Counted from the stretch's first letter, positions 17,977 through 26,940 are shown. The stretch is 64,000 nt of DNA from Rikenellaceae bacterium (GCA_015060015.1 SUZG01000001.1:202812-266811); one strand, 5' to 3'. The notes: generated from the letters alone by a model not told the origin. Numbers and translations are program-made.

Positions 17977-20900
17977 TTAGAATGTCAAATTAACACCTAC
18001 GAATACCTGACGCTGCATAGGATATGTTGCTGCACCGGTCTCAGGATCCCAGTACTCAGAGATAAATGGACTGATTGTGAAGAGGTTCACACCCTGTGCG
18101 TAGAAGCGGATAGAACCGCAGTGAATCTTGTTAGCCCACTTCTGTGGAAGAGTATAACCCAACTCAATGTTCTTCAAACGGAGGTAACCGCTATCACGCT
18201 GCCACCAAGTAGAAGTCTGGTAGTTATTACCCAAAGCAGAAGAGCTCAAACGAGGTGAGAATGCGTGTGGATCAGGATTCTCAGGAGTCCAACGATCCAA
18301 GAAGATTGTCATCACGTTACCCATATACTTAGGAGCACGGTCTGCCTGGAAAGGCTGGAAGTACCAACCACCTGACAAATATGTAGAACGGCTTGCACCA
18401 CCCTGGAACAAGAGTGAGAAGTCGAGGTTCTTCCACTTCGCAGATGCACCGAAACCGTAAACGATCTCAGGCATTGAAGGATTACCAATCCAAGTCTTAT
18501 CGGCCTCGTTAATCTTACCGTCATCGTTCAAGTCCTCGTAGCGGATATCACCGGCACGCAACTGCTCCTTACCCATAGAGAACTGAGTGTAGTAGTCGGG
18601 CAATGCGTCCAACTCCTCCTGTGAGAAGAGGTGCATAGCCTTGTAACCTGATGTCAAGCCATAACGTACACCCTTGATATCCTGCCAAGGATAAGCATAG
18701 AACTTACCATCCTCAACGACCTCATTACGAGTGAATGTGAAGTTACCACGAACTGATACAAACCAATCCTTGTTGATCTGCTTACCATACTCTGCAGAGA
18801 TCTCAAAACCCTTGTTCTCCATTATACCCATATTAGCATAGGTAGTCTGGTTTGCTGGAAGACCTGTAACTTCTGATACCTGAGGAGCAAGGAAGATGTT
18901 CTCACGCTTCTCGTAGAAGATATCACCATTCAACTTCAAAGCATCCCAGAAGCCCAACTCGATACCGAGGTTATACTTTGTAGCAACCTCCCATGTAAGA
19001 TCCTCGTTAGGCATACGACCCTCACCAACACCGCTGTTGCTGTAGCCGAAATCCTTACCGAGGCTTCCGAAACCTGAGGCTGAATCATTTACAGTTGCCA
19101 AGTAACCGAAGCGAACTGATGGAATCTGGTCGTTACCTACCTGACCTACTGATGCACGGATCTTTGCCCAAGTAAGTACGCGGCTGTCACGCAAGAATGC
19201 CTCCTCTGAAGCAACCCAACCCAACGCGATAGCGGGGAAGATACCCATTCGGTTACCCTTAGCGAAGTTCTCAGAACCGTTGAAACCGATGTTGGCCTCA
19301 ATCAAGTAACGGTTGTCGTAACCATAAGTGATACGACCTGCCAAACCGATAGAACGGTTAGGAAGTGCACTCATATAGTTCAAACCGGCAGAGATATTAC
19401 GGTGATCCTTGGCAAAGCCCATTACCAAAGCACCAACATCGTGCTTACCGAACTTGCGAGCATAGTTAATGGTAAGCTCGGCATACTGGTCACGAGAACC
19501 AGAGCTTGACTGGGTATAGCCCAGGAAGTCCTGATACTGAGCAGCCTGCCACTCTGTGTACATCAACTCACCTGACTCATCACGACCATCAACTGTAAAG
19601 AAGTTGATACCGCGAGAACGTTCCTCGATAGTAGTGTTAGAGTAGTCATAAGCGTAGATCAACTTTGCAGAAAGACCCTCGGTGATGAACTTCAAATCCT
19701 GGTTGATAGTGATGTTAGCACGCAAAGAGTTACCCATTGTTCTGGCGAAACCACGCTGAGTAAGGTTGTTGTATGGGTTGTTCAAACCATCACGACCTGC
19801 CAACTTACCATCGCGGTAGCGAACAGTAAATGCGTTAGGTGCTGCGTTGATGATATCACGGTAGATGTTGTTTGAGCCGTTCATTGTCTCGCCACCGTCA
19901 CCTACGGGAGTGGTGTTCTCGATAACATTGCCCTGCAAACCTACGCTAACAACAGTTGTTGTAGTGATATCCATATCCACGTTGGTACGGAAGTTGTAAC
20001 GCTTGTAGTTGATGTTACGACCGAAACGACCAATCTCAGGAGAAATCCAATCATACTGACCCGGATTAAGTTTGTACTGACCATCCTGGTTATAGAAAGA
20101 GAGTGCTGTAAAGTAACGAGCAAACTTACCACCACCAGAGATGTTTGCACTTACCTTCTCAGAGAGAGTTACATCACGCATCAAAAGCTTCTGCCAATCT
20201 ACGTCGGGGTAGAGCTCAGGGTCAGACTGAGTACGCATAGCCTCGATCTCAGCTTCTGTATACTTCATAGTAGCAGAAGATCCGGGAGTAGCGTCGATAG
20301 CCTCGTTATACAACATAGAACGAGTAGCTGCATCTACGAACTCAAGACGCTTTGAAGCGAATGAGAAGCCCTGCTCATAACGGAGGTCGATCTTTGCGGG
20401 ACCGTCGAAACCACGACGAGTGTTAATCAAGATAACACCGTTCGCACCACGCACACCGTACACAGCAGTTGCAGACGCATCCTTCAAGACGCTGAAAGAC
20501 TCGATTTCGAGGGGATCAACGTTCTCCAGGGGACGCTCGATACCATCGACCAATACCAATGGGTTGGGGTCTCCGGTAAATGTCGCGATACCACGAATCC
20601 AGAACTGTGCATCGTCCTTACCGGGCTCACCTGATGACTGTAAAGCCACAAGACCGGCAACGTTACCTGCCAAAGACTGGCTGAGTGAACGTACGGGAAC
20701 TCGCAAAGACTGAGGACTTACAGTCGAGATAGCACCTACGACTGACTCCTTCTTCTGCGTACCGTAACCTACGGCAACGACTTCAACCTGCTCGATGTCG
20801 GTAGCTGAACTCTTCAAAACGATGTTTGCAGTTTTGCCCGGCATTGCGGGAACCTGCTGCGTCTCGTAGCCGATAAACTCAACAACAAGCGTAACATTCT

Positions 20901-21120
20901 GGTCAGCCTTAACGGTGAAGCGACCATCGATGTTGGTAACAACAGCCTGTGTGGTACCCTTTACCATCACGACAGCACCAACAACTGGTTCTCCTGCTTC
21001 ATCGAGCACCAAGCCAGACACTGTGGACGTTTGCGCCCATAGCAGCGAAACCGAACATACGGCCGCTACCAGCAAAAGTGCTTTCTTAAGAAAGCGATTA
21101 ATAGTTTGGTTCATACCCAT
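17977..21120 (-). CDS. SusC/RagA family TonB-dependent outer-membrane transporter
   Basis: The signal peptide lies in residues 3-30 (ends SVSLLWAQ). A CarboxypepD-regulatory-like domain follows (SGLVLDEAGEPVVGAVVMVK), then a TonB-box-type segment (VEVVAVGYGTQKKESVVGAI), the plug (LVLVDGIERPLENVDPLEIE, LKDASATAVYGVRGANGVIL) and the 22-strand barrel ending in F. There is no N-terminal STN domain, so direct signalling to an anti-sigma factor is not expected. ATG at 21120 and 21114 are both possible starts. It heads the SusC/D/lipoprotein message; no clear consensus promoter was found upstream, so an activator-dependent promoter is likely. Confidence 0.97.
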   Translation of the reverse strand: MGMNQTINRFLKKALLLVAAVCSVSLLWAQTSTVSGLVLDEAGEPVVGAVVMVKGTTQAVVTNIDGRFTVKADQNVTLVVEFIGYETQQVPAMPGKTANIVLKSSATDIEQVEVVAVGYGTQKKESVVGAISTVSPQSLRVPVRSLSQSLAGNVAGLVALQSSGEPGKDDAQFWIRGIATFTGDPNPLVLVDGIERPLENVDPLEIESFSVLKDASATAVYGVRGANGVILINTRRGFDGPAKIDLRYEQGFSFASKRLEFVDAATRSMLYNEAIDATPGSSATMKYTEAEIEAMRTQSDPELYPDVDWQKLLMRDVTLSEKVSANISGGGKFARYFTALSFYNQDGQYKLNPGQYDWISPEIGRFGRNINYKRYNFRTNVDMDITTTTVVSVGLQGNVIENTTPVGDGGETMNGSNNIYRDIINAAPNAFTVRYRDGKLAGRDGLNNPYNNLTQRGFARTMGNSLRANITINQDLKFITEGLSAKLIYAYDYSNTTIEERSRGINFFTVDGRDESGELMYTEWQAAQYQDFLGYTQSSSGSRDQYAELTINYARKFGKHDVGALVMGFAKDHRNISAGLNYMSALPNRSIGLAGRITYGYDNRYLIEANIGFNGSENFAKGNRMGIFPAIALGWVASEEAFLRDSRVLTWAKIRASVGQVGNDQIPSVRFGYLATVNDSASGFGSLGKDFGYSNSGVGEGRMPNEDLTWEVATKYNLGIELGFWDALKLNGDIFYEKRENIFLAPQVSEVTGLPANQTTYANMGIMENKGFEISAEYGKQINKDWFVSVRGNFTFTRNEVVEDGKFYAYPWQDIKGVRYGLTSGYKAMHLFSQEELDALPDYYTQFSMGKEQLRAGDIRYEDLNDDGKINEADKTWIGNPSMPEIVYGFGASAKWKNLDFSLLFQGGASRSTYLSGGWYFQPFQADRAPKYMGNVMTIFLDRWTPENPDPHAFSPRLSSSALGNNYQTSTWWQRDSGYLRLKNIELGYTLPQKWANKIHCGSIRFYAQGVNLFTISPFISEYWDPETGAATYPMQRQVFVGVNLTF

Positions 21121-21750
21121 AATTTTTTAAGTTTTAAATTAATTGGGAGTTAAATGAAAAATAAAAATGAATAAAATTTGGTGGTTTTTATTTTTTTTCA
21201 TCGTAAAAGTCGCACTTTATCTATAAATAGTTATTCGTGCAGAATACACGCCGTGTGAAAATGTCTGATTTTTGTGTAGTTTGTACGATTTTATCCTAAA
21301 AAGAGCCTTTTGCGTGTCATTTTATGCATAACTGCTATCATAATGACTATAAACTTTACTCTTGGTGTATTATTCTGCTTTTGGAGGAGATTGGATGTGT
21401 GGTCGTTTTCTATTCCCACTCCTTTGCCCGTTTTTTCGTGCTCTTGTCGAGAGATATTTGATAATTATTAAAAAATTTTCGTAAATATGGTTTGGTGCTT
21501 GCAATTTGAAACCTTTTCGGCTTGAAATGATAATTAAGTATAGGTGGCTGTTCGGCAGATGGTGTTTTGTGTAATCTGTCGGAGTTTAACGGGGCGATGA
21601 CTCCGTAACCGAGGGGCAGGAAAAGCGATAGTCGGAGCCATATTATTAAAATTTTGAAAATCGATTGCGTGGTTGGGCCCTTTAGTCTTGATGTTTTGTG
21701 ATGACAGACGAGGCGGCAAGGTTAGGAGCAGAGGAAGAAGAGAGAGATGC

Positions 21751-21861
21751 AGAGGGTGGAGAAGAGGAAGAGAAGAGGAAGAGGAGAGGGAAGTGAAGTG
21801 AAGTGAAGGGAAGGGAAGTGAAGGGAAGTGAAGGGAAGTGAAGGGAAGGGAAGAAGGAAGA
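21751..21861 (+). repeat. C-free purine tract with GAAG(T/G) pentamer microsatellite
   Basis: No C occurs on plus over 111 bases, and nearly all bases are A or G. Within it, 21790-21849 is twelve tandem copies of a pentamer, GAAGT or GAAGG. It lies about 670 bases upstream of the SusC start. Confidence 0.85.
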
Positions 21862-21963
21862 CGTAGAAGCAAATATCCCGATAGCAATTACAGCTCGTTT
21901 CGGCCGTTCGTGCGATACATTAATATTAATTATATACGGACTTATATCGTTTAGGCTTGTAAC

Positions 21964-22130
21964 GTCATTCTGAGCATTTGTTTTTAGACTAATCCGACAA
22001 AAGGTCGGTTTTTCCCTGCTCCCGCTCGGCATAATCCAAGCAAGACTTGGCTTCTGCCCTCACTTACTCGCAGTGTTCTCACGGTCGGCAAGCCTCCCTC
22101 AGAGTGACGAAAAACAAATGCGTGAGAATC
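21964..22130. repeat. Compound inverted-repeat element (small mobile or REP-like)
   Basis: GTCATTCTGAG (21964-21974) is mirrored by CTCAGAGTGAC (22099-22109, one mismatch). GCATTTGTTTTT (21974-21985) is mirrored exactly by AAAAACAAATGC (22110-22121). Inside are hairpins CCGAC/GTCGG followed by TTTTT (21994-22013) and CCAAG/CTTGG (22036-22050). GTCATTCTGAG-type ends are common in dispersed intergenic repeats of gut bacteria. Confidence 0.55.
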
Positions 22131-22363
22131 TATTTTTAGCAACTTTTAGCAACAAGCCTAAAATGGATAATTCCGATTATATATATGTCGGGCAGAGCAG
22201 TGGTGTAATTCCGTTTTTGCCATTTTAGCTGCTTGATAAATGCTGCATGAGCTTGTGTGCCGGCAAAATGCGACTGCGGCAATCGTGGCTTTATACCTCT
22301 GCCAAACGCAACAAGATGGCTGAACGGCTCTATTGAAACATCTCTTTGCCGTATAGAAACAAG

Positions 22364-22391
22364 AAACCCGTACCATTGCTGATACGGGTTT
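22364..22391 (-). terminator. Terminator of the six-hairpin glycosidase gene
   Basis: AAACCCGTA and TACGGGTTT form a perfect 9-base-pair stem with a 10-base loop, 48 bases past the stop codon. The following T run on minus is short (TTTCTTGTTTC). Confidence 0.7.
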
Positions 22392-22438
22392 GTGCTGTGC
22401 GACTGCGTTGTCGCACCTATGTCGGTCGGGCTGACCTG

Positions 22439-24478
22439 TTAGTTCAGGAGATCCACCATTGCGGTACCACCCTCCTTGATGCGATAGGTCTTTGCGGCCT
22501 TGCCCTGTGGAGCAACAACGACGGTGAGCTTACCTGCACCTGTGCGTGTTACCTTAATATCGATAGTATTACCGAAGGCACGCATCTGCTTCAGACTCAT
22601 CTCCGGCCAAGCGGTGGGCATATGGGGAGTGATGGTGAATGAACGCATACCGTCGGGACGGATGCCGAACATACCCTCGGTGATGATACGGCAGTAGAGA
22701 CCACTCTCGGCAGAGAGGTGACGCTGTGAGCCCTCGGGCCACGCCTCAATAGGATAGGGGACATGGTCGCCCAGCAGGCGGCGGCGTGAGTACTGTGCCA
22801 GGAAGTCGGTAGCCTTATCAGCATAGCCTGCGTTGTAGATACCACGCAAAGCGTAGAGTGTAGAACGATCCCAGAATGTTGTGCTACCCGCAGCTGTGAG
22901 CAGACCATCCTCGGTCATCAGCTCGGGGCTCATCAAAGCGGCAACAGTGCCCTCCTTGCGGTCCATAATGCCCACAACCAAAGGCATGCAGATCCAAGAA
23001 CGCAATACGTCGTTGCCATCGTAGTAACGATATGTGTGATACTGTCCCATCTCGGCACCGAAGTGCTTCTCGATGGCTGCACGCAAGGCACGATGACGAG
23101 CCAGGTATGTGTCGAGCTCTGCATCCGATACGCCAAGCTCCTCGCCTAACTTCTCGGCCAAAACCAAAGCGTCGTAGTAGAGTGTTGAGGTGCAGAGGTT
23201 GGCATCACCATCGGGGAAGCGACCCTCCAACTCGTCGGTGTCAGATGCCACAACGCCGTCAGCGTTGAGCTTGCTGTGGCAGTAGTTCAAACACCACTTA
23301 ATCAAAGGCCACAACTCCTTGCTGGTCTTCATATCGCCATAAGCCATCGCGAAGCGTGTTGCACCGTGTGCAATCATAGCGGCGTCGCCACGGTCGCCGG
23401 CACCATTCCAGATATCGTCACCCTCGGCGATGATTGAGCTGGGGATAGGCTTGCCCTCGTTGTTCATAAAGCGTGCGAAGTGCTTGAACGAGTTGATAGC
23501 CGACTTGTTACCCACGTCGTAGCCCAGGAACGGGAAGAATGGGTTTACATACTCCGCCTGGTCGTTAGCCCAGATAGCAGCGTAGTAAGACTCGCCACCC
23601 GGTGCGTGCATATAGCCGCCACGAGTGTTGATGATTGACTCCGCAGCACGAATCTTTGCGAAGCGGAACTCGCGGTCGATAACATCGTCGGGAGTATCCA
23701 GAATGAGGCACTTGTCGATAGTGCCGTGAATGAAGTCCATACGGGCCTCCAACTCGGCTGCTACATCGACTGTTACGGGGCGGTCACCATCGTAATATGC
23801 CTGACAAACCACATCGAAAGTAATCTCACCATTCGGCTCAACATTATAGAAGCCGGGGTTCATGATAGATGTGTGGATGAAGTAAGCACCATCAACACCC
23901 TTCTTGGGGTCAGTCTGTGCAGTCTGCTCCAACGAAGGGATAGATATTGCGAGGGGTTTGTCGGTGATGTTACGCAATACATAGCGTTCGCACATCATAG
24001 GCATACGGCGTGATGGGAAGATGGTACGCGTCATCTTCAACACAGGTGTCGGAGCAGCCTTGCGGGCCGAGCCTACATTCTTCTTGCCGATGTGCCAGAT
24101 ACTCTCAACGATAAGAGCTCCGTCGAGCTTAACCTTCTCGACCTTCTCGGCCTGCAAAACCAAGCCGTTCACACCCAGCAACGAGGGAATGTCGGTTGCT
24201 ACGCGATACATAAGGCTGGCGTGTGTGTTGTTGGGGATAGTACGCATCAGGGGGAACACCAGCGAACGTTCGCCGTGGAAAGCACCCTTCTCATCCACGC
24301 CCCAACGCATTACGAATGACATCATCTCTCCGGTCATCTCGATATGATCATCGTGAGGGATGTTGTCACCCACCTCCCATACGATAGCGTTGCTGTCGCT
24401 ATCCAACTGCCAACGCTGTCCATAAACTGTTACGGCTACCAATGTAGCGGCGATAACAAGCAATGATTTTTTCAACAT
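22439..24478 (-). CDS. Six-hairpin (alpha/alpha-6) glycosidase-like secreted protein
   Basis: The frame opens at 24577, but a signal peptide MLKKSLLVIAATLVAVTVYGQ begins at ATG 24478, so that start is used. An N-terminal beta-sandwich (about 25-270) precedes a helical toroid: RGGYMHAPGGESYYAAIWAN, EGDDIWNGAGDRGDAAMIAH, DELEGRFPDGDANLCTSTLY. A short C-terminal beta domain closes it (SFTITPHMPTAWPEMSLKQM). The overall plan resembles GH families with an (alpha/alpha)6 barrel (GH78-, GH63- or debranching-type). Acidic residues in AIWANDQAEY and EGDDIWNG are candidates for catalysis. I cannot name the GH family or the linkage. It is cotranscribed with the binding-like lipoprotein gene upstream. 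Confidence 0.75.
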   Translation of the reverse strand: MLKKSLLVIAATLVAVTVYGQRWQLDSDSNAIVWEVGDNIPHDDHIEMTGEMMSFVMRWGVDEKGAFHGERSLVFPLMRTIPNNTHASLMYRVATDIPSLLGVNGLVLQAEKVEKVKLDGALIVESIWHIGKKNVGSARKAAPTPVLKMTRTIFPSRRMPMMCERYVLRNITDKPLAISIPSLEQTAQTDPKKGVDGAYFIHTSIMNPGFYNVEPNGEITFDVVCQAYYDGDRPVTVDVAAELEARMDFIHGTIDKCLILDTPDDVIDREFRFAKIRAAESIINTRGGYMHAPGGESYYAAIWANDQAEYVNPFFPFLGYDVGNKSAINSFKHFARFMNNEGKPIPSSIIAEGDDIWNGAGDRGDAAMIAHGATRFAMAYGDMKTSKELWPLIKWCLNYCHSKLNADGVVASDTDELEGRFPDGDANLCTSTLYYDALVLAEKLGEELGVSDAELDTYLARHRALRAAIEKHFGAEMGQYHTYRYYDGNDVLRSWICMPLVVGIMDRKEGTVAALMSPELMTEDGLLTAAGSTTFWDRSTLYALRGIYNAGYADKATDFLAQYSRRRLLGDHVPYPIEAWPEGSQRHLSAESGLYCRIITEGMFGIRPDGMRSFTITPHMPTAWPEMSLKQMRAFGNTIDIKVTRTGAGKLTVVVAPQGKAAKTYRIKEGGTAMVDLLN

Positions 24479-24551
24479 TTTTCTATCTTTTTGATTAATA
24501 AATTCTCTGTTCGGCATCTGTCTGCCTTTCTGCCTTCGGCTTGGGCGTAGA

Positions 24552-25172
24552 TTACTGTGCAGCCTCCTCGGTTGCAACCTCCTCTACGACGGGCTCCTCC
24601 TCTACAACGACCTGATGCTCACTCTCTGCCGAGTATGCGTCCTTGCGAGAAGCCTCAAAAATCTTCACATCGTCAAACCACGCTGTGCCTATTGTTGCGT
24701 TGCCATCCCAGGGAGCACCCAGACCGCAGCAGATCATCGCCTCGCCATTCTCGTCAGCGACGAATGTTACTGCAACCTCCTGCCACTCCTTTGTGTCATA
24801 CAAACCGTCGGCCGCACTCCAAATCTGATTGTTCAAATCCTTTGATACGAACAATGCGGCACCGCTACCATTGGCTACATTCTTGCACTTTGCCATAGCA
24901 GTTGCACGATAGAGCTTGCCGGCCTCCAAACCTGTAACCATATACTTTGCAGAGAGGTATGTGGGGCGTTTGCTGGTGATTTTCACGCAACCAGTAGCCT
25001 CCAAACCTGCGTCGGCGGTGTAGATGATATTGCCGGGAGCTTTATTCTTCTTGGTATTCCAGTTGTTCTGGAACTGTGCCAAATCGTTGAAATTCTCCTC
25101 AAAAACGGGTTTCTGCAACCACGAACAAGCCGCCAGGGATAGTACTGATACGGCGATTAAAAGTTTTTTCAT
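24552..25172 (-). CDS. Stand-alone carbohydrate-binding-like lipoprotein, truncated paralogue of the M60-like proteins
   Basis: The lipoprotein signal is MKKLLIAVSVLSLAAC (ATG at 25172; the TTG two codons upstream is unlikely). The jelly roll matches the N-terminal domain of the gene at 9692, including the identical stretch GLEAGKLYRATAM, plus WQEVAVTFVADENGEAMICC and GTAWFDDVKIFE. Where the others continue into the peptidase, this one keeps the junction (YSAESEH) and then ends in an acidic tail rich in Glu and Val. It is therefore best read as a peptidase-less duplicate that could act as a surface binding protein. No zinc motif is present. Confidence 0.8.
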   Translation of the reverse strand: MKKLLIAVSVLSLAACSWLQKPVFEENFNDLAQFQNNWNTKKNKAPGNIIYTADAGLEATGCVKITSKRPTYLSAKYMVTGLEAGKLYRATAMAKCKNVANGSGAALFVSKDLNNQIWSAADGLYDTKEWQEVAVTFVADENGEAMICCGLGAPWDGNATIGTAWFDDVKIFEASRKDAYSAESEHQVVVEEEPVVEEVATEEAAQ

Positions 25173-25222
25173 AGTCAATAGTGTTTTTTTGTTATGTTAA
25201 AATTATTGTTGTCAAATAACTC

Positions 25223-25239
25223 CATTACCATTGGTAATG
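25223..25239. promoter_or_regulatory. 17-base palindrome in leader of the binding-protein operon
   Basis: CATTACCA and TGGTAATG are perfect inverted halves around one central T. It lies about 35 bases downstream of the predicted transcription start. It could be a repressor operator or an mRNA hairpin. Confidence 0.45.
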
Positions 25240-25272
25240 ATGCTTGTGAAGTAAGCATAAAACTCCAAAAAA

Positions 25273-25280
25273 CAAAGATA
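25273..25280 (-). promoter_or_regulatory. -7 promoter element for the binding-protein/glycosidase operon
   Basis: The minus strand reads TATCTTTG, a full match to TAnnTTTG, about 100 bases before ATG 25172. The -33 position (around 25300-25303) is a poor match to TTTG. Confidence 0.5.
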
Positions 25281-25616
25281 GTATTTTTTTATGATTTCCT
25301 CCTTGCAGAAAAGATAAATTTTACCCAAAAATCAAAATCTCGCCTGTTTGCACCCCTCTGTTAGGAGTGATATGCCTCTGCTATAATACGTTTTTCATTA
25401 TCGGTTTATTGCCCCGAAGATTTTTTTGCCGCGAGAAATAAAAACCACCTTCGGCCGCTGTTTTTTCGCAGAAAATTCTTATCTTCGCAATTAGAACGTT
25501 CGGCGTAGTCCGCTTTTTGCTTTTGATGAGGGTCGTCAGTGCGATGTGACACACCCTTTGTGGGCGATGTCAGAGATAGGCGAGAGGTGGCGTGGCAAAC
25601 GAAAAACTATTGTAAT

Positions 25617-26939
25617 ATGACTGTTAAGGAGATAATATTTTTCTTTACCGACACGATTTTCCGTAAGAAGCCCGACGAGTACAAAAATCCCGTTGTGCGA
25701 TGGGCGGCACGCCAGTACAAACTGCTCTTCTATACGGTGCAGGGCCTCTCGCAGCACGGCACAATGGTACAGAGTGCGGCGATGACCTTCTATACGCTTA
25801 TCTCTATCGTGCCTATCGTTGCTCTGGTCTTTGCCGTGGTGAAGGGCTTTGGCCTGCTGGACGGCTTGGTGGAGAACCTCTACGGCATCTTCCCGCAGAT
25901 GCCCGAGGTGGTCGATTATGTTGTGGAGTTTGCCCAAAAGACGCTTGCCCGTACGCAGAGTGGCTGGGTGGCGGCCATCTCGCTTGTGACACTCTTCTGG
26001 TCGGTTATACGCGTCTTTGGCTCGGTGGAGGATGCCTTCAACAATATCTGGGAGGTGAAATCTACGCGTAGCATCGCCCGCAAATATACCGACTACATAG
26101 CCGTTGTCATCATAGCTCCGCTGTTGTGGATTGTAGCCTCGTCGGCGGGTACCTATGTGAACGAGATTTTCGGCATTGATGTATTGGTAGGGTGGGTGCA
26201 GGTGGCATCAAAGGCCTTCTCGCTGGTTATCACTTGGTTGATGTTTACCTTCATCTATGTCCTGCTGCCCAATACGAAGGTGCGTTTCGGCTCGGCACTT
26301 ATCTCGGCGATTATTGCCGGCACGATATTCCTCCTCTTCCAGTGGGGATATGTGTTCTTGCAGAAGTGGATGACCTCATACAACGCCATCTATGGTAGCT
26401 TTGCGGCTCTGCCCTTGTTCCTTATATGGATGCAGACCTCGTGGCAGATACTGCTTCTGGGCGGAGAATTGTCGTTTGCCTTTCAGAATATACAACGCTT
26501 CGACGAGGAACGCGAGTCGCTGCTGGCGAGCTACGATTGTCGCCGTAAGCTTATGGTTGCCGTTATGGTTATCGTCGGCAAGGCCTTCCGCGACGGCAGG
26601 GGAGCTGTCCCCGTCGTTGAGATTAGGGAAAGACTTGCTCTGCCGACCCGTATTTTGAGCAATATCCTCTTCACGCTTGTTTCGGCGGGTATGCTCAACG
26701 AGATTCATCGCGAGGACAGCGAGTACGATGTGAGCTATGCTCCGGCACGCGATATCTCCACACTGCGTCTGTATGATGTGCTGGAAGCGGTTGATAATAA
26801 GGGTTTTGGCCGCGATAATATAGAGTTGAAGGGCGACGACCTCGACAAGAGTTCGGCCGTTGTGGAACGACTGAAAGACGTTACGCGTTCCAGCTCGGAA
26901 AATATTCTCCTTTTAGAGTTGATGAATGATGACAAATAA
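25617..26939 (+). CDS. YihY/BrkB family inner-membrane protein
   Basis: A polytopic membrane protein of 441 residues. Hydrophobic segments: MTFYTLISIVPIVALVFAVV, WVAAISLVTLFWSVIRVFG, YIAVVIIAPLLWIVASSAG, AFSLVITWLMFTFIYVLLP, LISAIIAGTIFLLFQWGYVF and ALPLFLIWMQTSWQILLLGG, the six-helix plan of this family. The motifs AMTFYTLISIVP and FGSVEDAFNNIWEV are typical. A cytoplasmic C-terminal extension of about 130 residues looks winged-helix-like (LALPTRILSNILFTLVSAGM). Function is unsettled; despite older names it is not an RNase. ATG 25617 is chosen over the upstream frame because the membrane domain begins soon after it. Confidence 0.88.
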   Translation: MTVKEIIFFFTDTIFRKKPDEYKNPVVRWAARQYKLLFYTVQGLSQHGTMVQSAAMTFYTLISIVPIVALVFAVVKGFGLLDGLVENLYGIFPQMPEVVDYVVEFAQKTLARTQSGWVAAISLVTLFWSVIRVFGSVEDAFNNIWEVKSTRSIARKYTDYIAVVIIAPLLWIVASSAGTYVNEIFGIDVLVGWVQVASKAFSLVITWLMFTFIYVLLPNTKVRFGSALISAIIAGTIFLLFQWGYVFLQKWMTSYNAIYGSFAALPLFLIWMQTSWQILLLGGELSFAFQNIQRFDEERESLLASYDCRRKLMVAVMVIVGKAFRDGRGAVPVVEIRERLALPTRILSNILFTLVSAGMLNEIHREDSEYDVSYAPARDISTLRLYDVLEAVDNKGFGRDNIELKGDDLDKSSAVVERLKDVTRSSSENILLLELMNDDK

Positions 26940-26940
26940 T

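Larger units (their letters stand above)
21121..22438. other. 1.3-kb intergenic region with repeats, no clear gene
   Basis: The region between the SusC start and the terminator of the upstream glycosidase gene. It holds an A/T-rich 400-base leader, a C-free purine tract with a pentamer microsatellite (21751-21861), a compound inverted-repeat element (21964-22130) and the terminator at 22364-22391. Short reading frames here are low complexity or lack family features. No CAAAnnTA (minus-strand -7) match was found. Confidence 0.7.
25173..25616. other. Divergent intergenic region, promoters and palindrome
   Basis: This 440-base A/T-rich gap separates the glycan locus (minus) from the BrkB operon (plus). 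It carries a minus -7 element, a 17-base palindrome and a weak plus -7 element TATCTTCG (25480-25487). An in-frame extension of the BrkB gene upstream to 25539 is judged non-coding. Confidence 0.6.

Noticed and set aside
21790..21849. Pentamer array considered as CRISPR
   Set aside because: Units are 5 bases with no spacers.
21534..22032. Minus frames of 116-117 codons rich in Ser, Leu, Pro and Phe
   Set aside because: They read through the purine microsatellite; low-complexity translation, no start context, no family.
22158..22376. 72-codon minus frame before the glycosidase terminator
   Set aside because: Overlaps a terminator stem, no family features, unusual Cys/His content typical of chance frames.
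25480..25487. TATCTTCG as the promoter of the BrkB operon
   Set aside because: One mismatch in the -7 and no -33 at the right distance; kept only as a weak note.
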